64,000 nt of DNA from an uncultured Roseicyclus sp. (lineage in GTDB: Bacteria > Pseudomonadota > Alphaproteobacteria > Rhodobacterales > Rhodobacteraceae), in contig CANMRT010000004.1 of the NCBI GenBank assembly GCA_947500415.1, forward strand, positions 310,001-374,000. Reading direction: 5' to 3'. Both the position numbers and the translations under genes were made by a program. A model generated the notes under the pieces. It was not told the DNA's origin. It worked only from the letters and a program-made list of their open reading frames with translations, and did no database searches. Below, piece after piece: positions 36,901 to 53,282 of this stretch (within the stretch, counting starts at the first letter, position 1; each line of letters opens with the position of its first letter).

Positions 36901-38817
36901 ATGGATCGCCCCGAAACCCCTGTGCTCGACCGCGTCGTCTATCCTTCCGATCTGCGACGCCTCACGGATGCTGAACTTGCCCAATGCGCCGATGAACTCC
37001 GCGCTGAAGTGATTTCCGCGGTGTCAGAAACTGGTGGCCATCTCGGCTCATCCCTCGGCGTTGTCGAACTCTCCGTTGCCATCCACTCCGTTTTCAACAC
37101 GCCCTACGACAAACTCGTCTGGGACGTGGGCCATCAATGCTATCCCCACAAGATCCTGACCGGCCGCCGCGACCGCATCCGCACGCTTCGCCAGAAGGGC
37201 GGCCTTTCCGGTTTCACCAAACGCGCCGAGTCCGAATACGACCCCTTTGGTGCAGCGCATTCATCGACCAGCATCTCCGCCGCCCTCGGTTTCGCCATGG
37301 CCTCCGATCTGGGCGAAGCAACCGGGGATGCCATCGCGGTCATCGGCGACGGCTCCATCTCTGCCGGCATGGCTTACGAGGCGCTGAACAACGCCGGTGA
37401 CCTCGGCAAACGCCTCTTCGTAATCCTCAACGACAACGAGATGTCCATCGCGCCCCCCGTCGGCGCCATGTCGCGCTACCTGACCGACCTGCAAAGCCCG
37501 CTCGCCACCCTCAAAGACATTGCCGATGGCGTCGCAGCGCATCTGCCCGAACCGATCCGCCAGGGTGCCGAACGCGCCCGCGAACTCGTCACTGGGCATC
37601 AGCCCTCCGCAACGCTGTTTGAACACCTCGGATTCACCTATGTTGGCCCCATCGACGGCCATAACATGGATGAACTCCTCACCACGCTGCGCGCCGCCAA
37701 AGCCCGCGCCGACGGCCCCGTCCTGATCCACGCCGTTACCGTGAAAGGCAAAGGCTACAGTCCCGCCGAGCTCTCCGATGATTGCTACCACGGCGTCGCC
37801 AAATTCGACGTCGCCACCGGTCAGCAAAAGAAAAGCGCGCCCAACGCCCCCAGCTATACCGGCGTCTTTGGAAAGACCCTGTTGCGCATGGCAGAAACGG
37901 ATAATCGCATCGTCGGCGTCACCGCCGCCATGCCCGGCGGCACTGGCATTGCCACGATGCAAAAGGCCATGCCGCGCCGCGTCTTCGATGTGGGTATTGC
38001 CGAACAGCACGCCGTCACCTTCAGCGCGGGCATGGCCGCCGGTGGCCTCAAACCCTTCTGCGCGATCTACTCCAGCTTCCTACAACGCGGCTACGATCAG
38101 ATCGTCCATGACGTCGCCCTGCAAAACCTACCGGTCCGCTTCATGATCGATCGCGCGGGCCTTGTCGGCGCTGATGGCCCGACCCATGCCGGTGCATTTG
38201 ACATCGGCTACCTCGCGGCGCTTCCCAACATGACCGTGATGGCATGTGCCGATGAGGCCGAGCTTGTGCACATGCTCGCCACCGCCGCCGCGCACGATGA
38301 CGGCCCCATCGCCCTGCGCTACCCGCGCGGCGAAGGCACCGGCGTTGAAATGCCGGAAACCGGAGACGTCCTCCCCATCGGCAAAGGCCGCGTCATCCAG
38401 GAAGGCAGCGACATCGCACTCCTCTCCCTCGGCGCCCATCTCGAAGAAGCGAAAGACGCCGCCCGCGCGTTGGAGGCTCGCGGCCTAACCGTAACCATCG
38501 CCGACGCCCGCTTCGCCAAGCCGCTCGATACCGATCTCGTCGACGGCCTCATGGCAAACCACAACGCGCTCATTACCGTCGAGCAGGGCGCAACCCTCGG
38601 CTTCGGCGGCTTCGTTCTCCACCATCTCGCCGCAACCGGCCAACTCGACGGCCGCTGCGCCGTCCGCACAATGCATCTGCCCGACCGTTTCATCGATCAG
38701 GCAAGCCCCGCCGACATGTACGCCGACGCACGCCTGACCGCCGACGACATCGCCACTCAGGCGCTCGATGCACTGGGCGTCACAGTCGGACAATTCGAAG
38801 AGAAATCTCGCGCCTGA
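36901..38817 (+). CDS. dxs: 1-deoxy-D-xylulose-5-phosphate synthase
   Basis: DXS makes DXP from pyruvate and glyceraldehyde 3-phosphate, the entry step of the MEP isoprenoid pathway. The 638-residue protein has the thiamine-diphosphate region ([31 protein letters not shown]) and the transketolase central and C-terminal domains ([17 protein letters not shown]). A copy inside the photosynthesis cluster would raise precursor supply for carotenoids and the phytyl tail. It is separated from pufC by a strong hairpin, so it may be expressed by readthrough or its own promoter. Confidence 0.95.
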   Translation: MDRPETPVLDRVVYPSDLRRLTDAELAQCADELRAEVISAVSETGGHLGSSLGVVELSVAIHSVFNTPYDKLVWDVGHQCYPHKILTGRRDRIRTLRQKGGLSGFTKRAESEYDPFGAAHSSTSISAALGFAMASDLGEATGDAIAVIGDGSISAGMAYEALNNAGDLGKRLFVILNDNEMSIAPPVGAMSRYLTDLQSPLATLKDIADGVAAHLPEPIRQGAERARELVTGHQPSATLFEHLGFTYVGPIDGHNMDELLTTLRAAKARADGPVLIHAVTVKGKGYSPAELSDDCYHGVAKFDVATGQQKKSAPNAPSYTGVFGKTLLRMAETDNRIVGVTAAMPGGTGIATMQKAMPRRVFDVGIAEQHAVTFSAGMAAGGLKPFCAIYSSFLQRGYDQIVHDVALQNLPVRFMIDRAGLVGADGPTHAGAFDIGYLAALPNMTVMACADEAELVHMLATAAAHDDGPIALRYPRGEGTGVEMPETGDVLPIGKGRVIQEGSDIALLSLGAHLEEAKDAARALEARGLTVTIADARFAKPLDTDLVDGLMANHNALITVEQGATLGFGGFVLHHLAATGQLDGRCAVRTMHLPDRFIDQASPADMYADARLTADDIATQALDALGVTVGQFEEKSRA

Positions 38818-38832
38818 ACCGGGTCAAAACCC

Positions 38833-38844
38833 GTTCACCTGAAC
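38833..38844. repeat. GTTCA-N2-TGAAC palindrome, first of three
   Basis: GTTCACCTGAAC is a perfect palindrome 15 bp after the dxs stop. Related palindromes at 38911-38926 and 38931-38946 share the GTTCA-N2-TGAAC core (the last with one mismatch). A half site, CTCAGATGAACGC, lies at 38881-38893. Function unknown. Confidence 0.5.
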
Positions 38845-38904
38845 AGATCTTGCATCACCTGACCGCGCGGCAGAAACTCTGCTCAGATGAACGCACTTCT
38901 CGCG

Positions 38905-38926
38905 AAAAAAGCGTTCACTTGAACGC
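38905..38926 (-). terminator. Intrinsic terminator of idi
   Basis: On the minus strand GCGTTC-AAGT-GAACGC (38926-38911) is followed directly by TTTTTT (38910-38905). It starts 9 bp after the idi stop. Stem plus U-tract fit an intrinsic terminator for the bchG-bchP-idi transcript. Confidence 0.75.
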
Positions 38927-38930
38927 ATAT

Positions 38931-38946
38931 GCGTTCAGCTGGACGC
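38931..38946. repeat. Third GTTCA-type palindrome, overlapping the end of idi
   Basis: GCGTTCAGCTGGACGC is an imperfect palindrome (one mismatch) next to the terminator stem. It overlaps the last codons of idi. It may be a decayed copy of the same element or an operator-like repeat. Confidence 0.4.
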
Positions 38947-39462
38947 AGTTTCAAAGATCACGCCCGCATGTTCGCGCAGGTAAATCTGCAGCCAAGGCGT
39001 GAATGTATCCGGCGCGCGCAGAACTTCTTCGGCAAGCCCGTCTAGCGGCGTCCAGATCGTGTCCATCACCTCATCGGGGTTCATCACAGGCTCCACACCG
39101 ACAGGCATTTCGCCCACGAAAATGTCGACAACCTCGTGCTCGATCAACCCGCCACCGACATCCGCGCGGTATTCAACCGTATCACGGAAATCGAGGGAAA
39201 TTCCTTTGATTCCAAGCTCTTCGTCCAACCGCCGCGTAGCACAGGTCAGCGCGTCTTCTTCCCAATAGGGATGTGTGCAGCAGGCGTTCGCCCAAAGCCC
39301 GGGCGTATGGTATTTGTGCAATGCCCGCCGTTGCAGCAGCACCTTGCCATCGCGCAGGATGAACACCGAAATCGCTTTGTGCCGCAGCCCGCGCTGATGC
39401 GCCTCCAGCTTCTCAACCGGCTGAAGCGTGCCGTCCACCCATGTCGGAATATGAATAGTCAT
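38935..39462 (-). CDS. idi: Isopentenyl-diphosphate delta-isomerase (type 1)
   Basis: Idi interconverts IPP and DMAPP. The type 1 Nudix fold is shown by NACCTHPYWEE (catalytic cysteine) and RRLDEELGIKG (Nudix box). At 175 residues it is a normal bacterial size. Its start overlaps the end of bchP by 4 bp, making it the last gene of the bchG-transporter-bchP-idi unit. With dxs facing it across 117 bp, the cluster carries two isoprenoid supply genes. Confidence 0.95.
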   Translation of the reverse strand: MTIHIPTWVDGTLQPVEKLEAHQRGLRHKAISVFILRDGKVLLQRRALHKYHTPGLWANACCTHPYWEEDALTCATRRLDEELGIKGISLDFRDTVEYRADVGGGLIEHEVVDIFVGEMPVGVEPVMNPDEVMDTIWTPLDGLAEEVLRAPDTFTPWLQIYLREHAGVIFETASS

Positions 39463-40640
39463 GCCCGTGTTGCGCTCACAATTCCGGTCAAATGTGCCAG
39501 ATTTTTGATACCAATCTTGATATGCGCCAAGGGCCGCGCTTTGACCAGCTTCTTGTTCATATAGGCCTCAAACGTCAGGCGCTGCACGTCGATGTCATGG
39601 CAAAGCGTCACAAAGCGCTCGCGCCGTTCGTCCGATTTGTAATAGGCGTTCTGCATCGCGCCGAGCACTTTGAAGACCTGCTTATGTTCCCGCATGAACA
39701 GCTTCCGCGCCAGTTGCAGATCCTTCACCCGACCGCTCTGCAAACAAGCCGCAGCCGCAGTCGCGGCCACGCGCCCACCGACCATCGCATAGTAAATGCC
39801 TTCACCAGACGACGGCGCAACAACGCCCGCAGCATCCCCCGCCAGCACTACGTCCTTACCATTATCCCAACGATCCAAAGGCTTTAGCGGAATAGGCGCG
39901 CCCTCTTTGCGGATCGTTTTGCAATCATCAAGGCCCGCCGAGACACGCAAAGCAGCTGTCGCCTGCTTCAGATCCACATCCTTGACCAGCGAGCCCATTC
40001 CGACACTCGCCGAATTGCCATGCGGGAAAACCCAGCCGTAGAAGTCGGGCGAAATCGCCCCGTCATAGATCACGTCACAGCGGTCCGGATGGTACTCGCC
40101 CCTTGGTCCAGGGCTTTCGATAATCTCATGGTAAGCAATGACATAAGGGATCTTGTCGCCACCTTCGACCTCGGCGCGCGCCACGTTAGACCGCGCTCCA
40201 TCGGCCCCGATCACAATCTTGCCGGTCAGGACCTTCTCGTCCCCGCTCTCCTTGTCGCGGTAATGCACATGGGTGCCGCTTTCATCGCGGGTGATCTTGG
40301 TAAACGTACCCGTCCGCCGATCAGCACCGGCCAGCGCCGCACGGTCGCGCAGGAACTCGTCAAAATGCTCACGATCGACCATACCGACGAAGCCGTTTTC
40401 AATCGGAATATCGACTTTGCGCTTGGTGGGAGAGATCATGCGCGCTGTGGTGATTTTTGCCACAAGCTGTTCATCTGGAATGAAAAAATCCTGGATCAGG
40501 CGCGGCGGGATCGCTCCACCACAGGGCTTGATCCGCCCCGCCCGGTCAATCATCGCAACCGTGTGGCCCGAGCGTGCCAGATCTTCGGCTGCGGTGGCGC
40601 CCGATGGCCCGCCGCCCACGACAATGGCGTCATAGATCAT
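39459..40640 (-). CDS. bchP: Geranylgeranyl reductase BchP
   Basis: BchP reduces the geranylgeranyl tail of bacteriochlorophyll to phytyl in three steps. The N-terminal FAD motif is VVGGGPSGATAAEDLARSG, followed by GRIKPCGGAIPPRLI, and the Rossmann GADGARSNVAR and GDAAGVVAPSSGEGIYYAM blocks. I use the ATG at 40640 (MIYDAIVVGGG, 393 residues), 2 bp after the transporter stop; upstream in-frame starts lie within that gene. Its 3' end overlaps idi. Confidence 0.95.
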   Translation of the reverse strand: MIYDAIVVGGGPSGATAAEDLARSGHTVAMIDRAGRIKPCGGAIPPRLIQDFFIPDEQLVAKITTARMISPTKRKVDIPIENGFVGMVDREHFDEFLRDRAALAGADRRTGTFTKITRDESGTHVHYRDKESGDEKVLTGKIVIGADGARSNVARAEVEGGDKIPYVIAYHEIIESPGPRGEYHPDRCDVIYDGAISPDFYGWVFPHGNSASVGMGSLVKDVDLKQATAALRVSAGLDDCKTIRKEGAPIPLKPLDRWDNGKDVVLAGDAAGVVAPSSGEGIYYAMVGGRVAATAAAACLQSGRVKDLQLARKLFMREHKQVFKVLGAMQNAYYKSDERRERFVTLCHDIDVQRLTFEAYMNKKLVKARPLAHIKIGIKNLAHLTGIVSATRA

Positions 40641-40642
40641 GG

Positions 40643-41893
40643 TTACTCTCCCGGTTGTAGCTGAGGCCCTGATGGCCATGCATGAAGTAGCCGCCCGGCG
40701 ACAAGCGCGGCGGCAAGAAACAGGATCGCCTCAAGTCCGAAGACTGTGGCGTAGGCGGCTTCGGTTGGCATGGTCAGGCGCGCAACATCAAGGATGCCAG
40801 TCGCGATCAAACCCGCGAGGCCGGCGGCCACGGCCTGCGCCGCACCGAAAACGCCCATACGCGTGCCAGCAGCGCCCGCGCGTTCCGACGCCAGCCGCAT
40901 CATCGACCCGATGGCGCCAACGACGAACAACCCGTTGCCGAGGCCGAGGACGACCGTGAAGGCCAGCAAATGGAAACCCATCCCAAGCCCAATCAGGCCC
41001 ACGGCGGAGATGATGCAGCCGACCATCGCCCAGATGCGGAGCGACCCAATACGGAACTGACTGAGAGCGCCTGCGGCAAGCATTCCAAGCAGGGCCGCAC
41101 CGTCCTTGCCGCCGCTCAGCTTCGTGGAATCCTCTGGCGGCAACCCATGGACATGGCCGGCAAAGGGCTCCAGCACCAACTCAGACAGGTAGAAGGCAAG
41201 GATCGAGAGGAAAACAAAACCGGTAAAGGCCCGCGCCGCCGGATCAGCCCAAGTGGCGCGCAGGGCAGGGCCAAGCTCAGGCTCATCGGGTGCGGGCACA
41301 GTGCCGAGGCGACGCTCAACACCGAAGGTGCCGAGCCACGCTAGGCCCAGACAGATCAGTGCAACAACCGGCACAACAGCCATCAATCGATCACCGGAGT
41401 AAGGCTCCAAAGCGATACCAGTCCCGATGGAGGCGATGATCGCTCCGAAGATCAGCGTGAGCCACGCGAAGGTGGCGGCGGCAGGTTTACGGTCATCCGG
41501 CGCGGCGGTCGCCAGCAGCGCAAGAAACGATGTGCCGGCCGCGCCAATGCCAAGACCGATCAGCGCATAGGCGATAATCCAGACGATCAGGGCAGTGGTC
41601 CCAGCCAGATGTGCGATGCCATAGGCCGTCATCACCAGACCAACGCCCACGGCTGCGATACCGCAAAGAATGAACGGTGTGCGTCCACCCTTCGCGTCGG
41701 ATCGATGCCCCCAATAAGGTCGCGTCAGTTGCACGCCATAATGCAGAGCCACAAGCAGACCGGGCAGGAGGGCGGGCCAGGACAGCTCCACCGTCATCAA
41801 TCGGTTGAACAGGTTCACAGGCAAAGCGGCGAGGCCACCAATGGCCATGTTGCACAAGCAAAGCCGCGCGATGCCGCCCCAGCCCAAGGTCAT
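40643..41893 (-). CDS. PucC-family MFS protein (bch2/ORF428-type)
   Basis: A 416-residue MFS-fold membrane protein with about 12 hydrophobic segments. It begins MTLGWGGIARLCLCNMAIGGL and has the BCH2 signature VALHYGVQLTRPYWGHRSDAKGGRTPFILCG (split, residues about 45-75). Proteins of this type between bchG and bchP are thought to move or place bacteriochlorophyll during antenna assembly; this is distinct from lhaA at 54 kb. I chose the ATG at 41893, which overlaps the bchG stop by 4 bp. Confidence 0.9.
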   Translation of the reverse strand: MTLGWGGIARLCLCNMAIGGLAALPVNLFNRLMTVELSWPALLPGLLVALHYGVQLTRPYWGHRSDAKGGRTPFILCGIAAVGVGLVMTAYGIAHLAGTTALIVWIIAYALIGLGIGAAGTSFLALLATAAPDDRKPAAATFAWLTLIFGAIIASIGTGIALEPYSGDRLMAVVPVVALICLGLAWLGTFGVERRLGTVPAPDEPELGPALRATWADPAARAFTGFVFLSILAFYLSELVLEPFAGHVHGLPPEDSTKLSGGKDGAALLGMLAAGALSQFRIGSLRIWAMVGCIISAVGLIGLGMGFHLLAFTVVLGLGNGLFVVGAIGSMMRLASERAGAAGTRMGVFGAAQAVAAGLAGLIATGILDVARLTMPTEAAYATVFGLEAILFLAAALVAGRLLHAWPSGPQLQPGE

Positions 41894-42801
41894 GTCAGCC
41901 CCCGGATGGCAACAGCGGTGATCATCATGCCAAGCACGTAAAGCGTAACGCCCGTGCCATTGTACCAAGGCGCTTTGCCTTTCGGGTCACGCAACAGCAC
42001 TCGCATCGCGGCGAGTTGCAGGACAACCGAAACCGCAATCGCCAGCGCATACCATTCTACGCCCCAATAGATCAGCAAACCGATAACAATCAGCTGCGGA
42101 ACCGCCATCACAACGCAGGCCAGCTTCGCAGCGCGCTCTGGCCCCATCGTCACGGGAAGGGAGTTCACGCCCATCTGGCGATCTCCCTCCAGCGCTTTGA
42201 AATCGTTGAGTGTCATGATGCCATGGGCGCCGATGCCATAAAGCAGGGCCACGATGACGACGGGCCAAGACGGCGCACCAGCGGCCAGAACGGCAGCGCC
42301 GGTGAACCAAGGCAGGCTCTCGTAGGACAAGCCAACCAAGCCAGGCCCCCACCAGCCCGACCGCTTCATGCGGATCGGTTCGGCGGAATAGGCCCATGCA
42401 GCGGCGATGGCGACAAGTGTCGCGTCAAACCCCCAAGGGCCAAGCGCCAAACCAAGGAACGCAGCGAAGACCGACATGATGAGAGCGATCCACAGGCCCC
42501 AACGGCCCGGAATGCGGCCCGACGGGATAGGGCGGTTCGGCTCGTTGATCGCGTCGACATGGCGGTCGCACCAATCGTTGGCCGCCTGGCTCATCCCGCA
42601 AACAACCGGACCTGCCAAAACTACACCCAACCCCAGTATCAACCAATGCCCGGACGGGGCCACGCCAGCGGAGACTGCGCCGCACAAATACGCCCACATG
42701 GGCGGGAACCATGTGATGGGTTTGAGAAGCGTCAGAACGGCCCGTGGTTCGGGCAACGTGCGGGGCGCTTCCGATGTGCTGAGGTCGGTCTTTACACTCA
42801 T
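41890..42801 (-). CDS. bchG: Bacteriochlorophyll synthase BchG
   Basis: BchG attaches geranylgeranyl diphosphate to bacteriochlorophyllide a. The UbiA-type active site NDWCDRHVDAINEPNRPIPSG is in the first cytoplasmic loop (near residue 80) with the second aspartate motif around LNDFKALEGDRQMG. About eight membrane helices are visible; length is 303. The ATG at 42801 has a PpsR box ending 2 bp upstream, so either the operator contains the ribosome site or translation starts differently. It leads bchG-transporter-bchP-idi. Confidence 0.94.
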   Translation of the reverse strand: MSVKTDLSTSEAPRTLPEPRAVLTLLKPITWFPPMWAYLCGAVSAGVAPSGHWLILGLGVVLAGPVVCGMSQAANDWCDRHVDAINEPNRPIPSGRIPGRWGLWIALIMSVFAAFLGLALGPWGFDATLVAIAAAWAYSAEPIRMKRSGWWGPGLVGLSYESLPWFTGAAVLAAGAPSWPVVIVALLYGIGAHGIMTLNDFKALEGDRQMGVNSLPVTMGPERAAKLACVVMAVPQLIVIGLLIYWGVEWYALAIAVSVVLQLAAMRVLLRDPKGKAPWYNGTGVTLYVLGMMITAVAIRGLT

Positions 42802-42803
42802 AG

Positions 42804-42821
42804 TGTCAGCTTAAGCTGACA
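42804..42821. promoter_or_regulatory. PpsR/CrtJ box at the bchG start
   Basis: TGTCAGCTTAAGCTGACA is an 18-bp perfect palindrome that fits TGT-N12-ACA. It lies 2 bp upstream of the bchG ATG and 30 bp from the end of ppsR. A weaker TGT-N12-ACG is at 42839-42856. Confidence 0.85.
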
Positions 42822-42851
42822 CCTTGCGAGTCGGCAAGTGTAAAGGCAGGT

Positions 42852-44306
42852 TTACGCCTTGTCGGGGGACGGCTTGTCGTTCTTCGCCAGCAGCCCGTAT
42901 TTGCGCAGCTTCACGTAAAGCGATTGCCGCGACAGGCCCAACATCTCAGCCGCTGCGACACGGTTGTTGTCGGTCAGCTCAACCGCCGTTTCGATGCACA
43001 TCTTTTCGACCACATCGGTGGTGGCGGAAACGATGTCTTTCAACGGGGCAGATCCAACCAGATCCATGACATTTCGCATGGCATCGTCGGACATTGGGGC
43101 CGGGCCGGGCAGGGCGCCAATAGGCTCCCGCACCACTTCCATCCGGCTGGTGTCCCGAATGATGAAGGCAAACCCAGCGGTCCCACCGGCGGTCAGATGC
43201 GTCGCCGACATCTCAACCGAAAGTTGCGAGCCAAATGCCCCTTCAAGACGCGTGGAATAGAGACGCATCTTCTTGTTGCGGGCCGCATTGTCGATCAGAA
43301 CCTTCAGGTCGACCGAGCCACGCACCAGGAAGTCGCCAAGGGATTTGCCGCGAACATCAGCAAGCTGACCCGCATCGCAAAGTCCAAGAAAGGCGTCATT
43401 TGCGGACCGGATCGTGCCATGGTTGTCCGTCAGCACAACCGCATCAGCACCATCGCGATAAAGCGATGACAGATCACGGCTCAACTCAGCCGCGACAGTC
43501 TCAGAGTCGCCAGCCGTCTCGATCCGACACAGCAGCGTCTTGTCGCCGGCCGCACGGAAGACCATCGGATGCAGGACAACTTCCGTCTCGGACCGTCGAG
43601 TCTGAACCGAAATCGCGCCAGCCGTTTCATCACCGGCGGCCATAACCAGACCTTCGATGAATTCGCCCCGACGCTTACCGTCGAATTCCTGCGTGAACGC
43701 CGAGCCGCTGAGCGTTTCTGGATCGGCCCCAAGGACCTGTGCTGCGGAAGAGTTCAGATCTACGATCCGACCAGTGCCAACGTCTACCAACACTAGCGCG
43801 TCGCGGGCGGCTTCCATGATGACGCGGTAGCGCGTCTCGTAATCGCGGTGGGTTTCGTAATCCTTTTCAAGCGCCAGTTGCGCTTTCACAAGGCGATGCT
43901 GAAGCTCAGCAATCGGACGCAGGTCGCGGCCAAGCATCAGGATGATGTTTTCGCGCCCCGTTTTGTGGAGCGTGTAGCGGATCGGGAATTCCCAATTCGC
44001 GTTGTCGAAATGGTTGACCTCGATCGCGTCTACGTTGGCCTTGTTGCCATCGCGATAGGCCTTCAGCTGTGTTTCCAGCTTGGACAAACTGTCCTCGGCC
44101 ATGAACTCGCGAATATCGCGGTCTTTCCAATGGTCTAGCCGCCCCAACGTCGGGTTGAGCGGGTTGGTAATTACCGAATGAACCTTGCCCTCTGTATCAA
44201 GCACAATCGCAAGATCAGCCGCCGTGGTGACGATCTCGTTAAACTGCTCGGGCCCTATTGGGGGCGTCGAGGGTTGATCCCAAAAATCTGATCCGCGCGT
44301 GTTCAT
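42852..44306 (-). CDS. ppsR: Transcriptional repressor PpsR/CrtJ
   Basis: PpsR is the redox- and light-controlled repressor of photosynthesis genes in purple bacteria. The 484-residue protein has an N-terminal region, three PAS-type domains (about 25-130, 155-265, 280-385) separated by a coiled-coil linker, and a Fis-type helix-turn-helix (about 440-472, NNRVAAAEMLGLSRQSLYVKLRKYG). Cysteines are at 260, 310 and 437. C260 and C437 are placed like Cys251 and Cys424 of Rhodobacter sphaeroides PpsR. Its presumed boxes flank crtE, bchC, bchG and bchF. ppaA is next, 39 bp upstream. Confidence 0.95.
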   Translation of the reverse strand: MNTRGSDFWDQPSTPPIGPEQFNEIVTTAADLAIVLDTEGKVHSVITNPLNPTLGRLDHWKDRDIREFMAEDSLSKLETQLKAYRDGNKANVDAIEVNHFDNANWEFPIRYTLHKTGRENIILMLGRDLRPIAELQHRLVKAQLALEKDYETHRDYETRYRVIMEAARDALVLVDVGTGRIVDLNSSAAQVLGADPETLSGSAFTQEFDGKRRGEFIEGLVMAAGDETAGAISVQTRRSETEVVLHPMVFRAAGDKTLLCRIETAGDSETVAAELSRDLSSLYRDGADAVVLTDNHGTIRSANDAFLGLCDAGQLADVRGKSLGDFLVRGSVDLKVLIDNAARNKKMRLYSTRLEGAFGSQLSVEMSATHLTAGGTAGFAFIIRDTSRMEVVREPIGALPGPAPMSDDAMRNVMDLVGSAPLKDIVSATTDVVEKMCIETAVELTDNNRVAAAEMLGLSRQSLYVKLRKYGLLAKNDKPSPDKA

Positions 44307-44345
44307 AAGAACCTACTTTCCGTCACAGATCGTTCCTCATCAATC

Positions 44346-45170
44346 TTAGTAGTTTGCCATCGTTTCTTGCGAGAGGTCTGCTCTCACGATATTCAACCCA
44401 CACTTATCTAACGCGTCCCTTGCCGACGAAACGACATGATCCACGCCCGTTGCTTTCTTCAAATTCGTGTCAGTGCCCACAAATGAGCCACCCAACACGA
44501 CGGGCACAAATCGCGTCGAAGTCTTACGAATTATGTCCACCAATTCTCTTGTCGATGCAAGGGTTCTACGCCCTCCAATCGTCAGTCCCGCCATCACATA
44601 TCGTTGTTGTTTCAAACGCAAAGCGACCTGGCGGGGGTGTTCGTCCACGGCAATGTCCACGGCGAACCCCAAGCGGCGGAATTGATCGGCAACCACAAAG
44701 GTTCCCAACGTGTGATCTTCCGGCTTGGGAATGATTAACAGGATGCGCGGCGCAGTATGGTGATGCGCATTTACGCCCCCTGTCGCACGTGCAGCCAACG
44801 AAACGTCCCGCGCCACAAGCGCACGAACAGTTTCTTGAAGGCGCGCGCTTCCAATGCTGACCTCGGCAAAACTAAGCGTGTCGTCGGCCCATCCCTGGCC
44901 GTAAATTCGCGCCACCTCGGGGATGACATGATCGATGATCTCGGCGCCCGTGACCCCATCCGCGCGCAAAGCTTGGATGGCGGCATGGCGTTCTTCATCC
45001 TCATCGGCCAGGAACGCTTCACACAATTGATCCAATCGCTTCCGAAGACGGTCGGGGCGCGGCTCAGTCGTGTTTGCCAGAATCCGGATCGCTTCACGGG
45101 CAAGATCGCGCACATCGACACCCGCCAGACCGGCGGGTGGGGTCGGTGTTGATCTGCGATCGTCGGCCAT
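44346..45170 (-). CDS. ppaA: Cobalamin-binding regulator PpaA/AerR
   Basis: PpaA (AerR) is a B12-binding partner that modulates PpsR/CrtJ. The 274-residue protein has an N-terminal helical part and a C-terminal cobalamin domain. The base-off motif DxHxxG reads E151-D-H153-TLG156, an acidic substitution at the first position, followed by SARDAL and the GGRRTLAS region. It lies 39 bp from ppsR on the same strand and divergent from bchF, with two PpsR boxes between. That layout is the common ppaA-ppsR / bchF arrangement. Confidence 0.9.
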   Translation of the reverse strand: MADDRRSTPTPPAGLAGVDVRDLAREAIRILANTTEPRPDRLRKRLDQLCEAFLADEDEERHAAIQALRADGVTGAEIIDHVIPEVARIYGQGWADDTLSFAEVSIGSARLQETVRALVARDVSLAARATGGVNAHHHTAPRILLIIPKPEDHTLGTFVVADQFRRLGFAVDIAVDEHPRQVALRLKQQRYVMAGLTIGGRRTLASTRELVDIIRKTSTRFVPVVLGGSFVGTDTNLKKATGVDHVVSSARDALDKCGLNIVRADLSQETMANY

Positions 45171-45272
45171 CGTGATGCCAGCCTTTGCTCACGAAGCACG
45201 GTTCCCCGTGCAGGATGTGCTCTTACGGGAGCCAGCCGTCGTTGCAAGAGTGTCGCTGAGTCGACCCGCAAA

Positions 45273-45290
45273 TGTCAAAGGAAATTGACA
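45273..45290. promoter_or_regulatory. PpsR/CrtJ box nearest ppaA
   Basis: TGTCAAAGGAAATTGACA fits TGT-N12-ACA. It lies about 103 bp upstream of the ppaA start and 143 bp from the second box near bchF. Confidence 0.8.
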
Positions 45291-45415
45291 GTGCAACGAA
45301 TTTGGAACCCTGATTGCGCCTGACTCGGATCATTTGCAAGCAAAAAAGTAATAAAACTTGGGGTATCTGCATCAGGTTTACAGCGCACTGACAGGTGTTC
45401 AACGGGGTCCAAAAG

Positions 45416-45433
45416 TGTAAGTTTAGATTGACA
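45416..45433. promoter_or_regulatory. PpsR/CrtJ box of the bchF promoter
   Basis: TGTAAGTTTAGATTGACA fits TGT-N12-ACA. Its right end is TTGACA (45428-45433), a perfect -35 element. Confidence 0.88.
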
Positions 45434-45457
45434 CTCTCCAGTTTACAGCCCTACCTT
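45428..45457 (+). promoter_or_regulatory. Sigma-70-type promoter of bchF
   Basis: TTGACA (45428-45433) and TACCTT (45452-45457) are 18 bp apart, 30 bp before the bchF ATG. The -35 lies inside the PpsR box, so repressor binding would block polymerase directly. Confidence 0.5.
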
Positions 45458-45487
45458 TTGAGCAGGGCCTGGAGGAATCGAATTCAC

Positions 45488-53282
<7,795 letters not shown>

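Larger units (their letters stand above)
45171..45487. promoter_or_regulatory. ppaA / bchF divergent intergenic region
   Basis: A 317-bp gap with no gene. It holds two TGT-N12-ACA boxes at 45273-45290 and 45416-45433 and an A/T-rich middle (GCAAAAAAGTAATAAAAC around 45338). Promoters for ppaA (minus) and bchF (plus) must be here. I see no further structure. Confidence 0.8.

Noticed and set aside
42839-42856. Second PpsR box at bchG (TGT-N12-ACG)
   Set aside because: The last base does not fit and it overlaps the end of ppsR. It may be a weak half of a pair, but I did not list it as a site.
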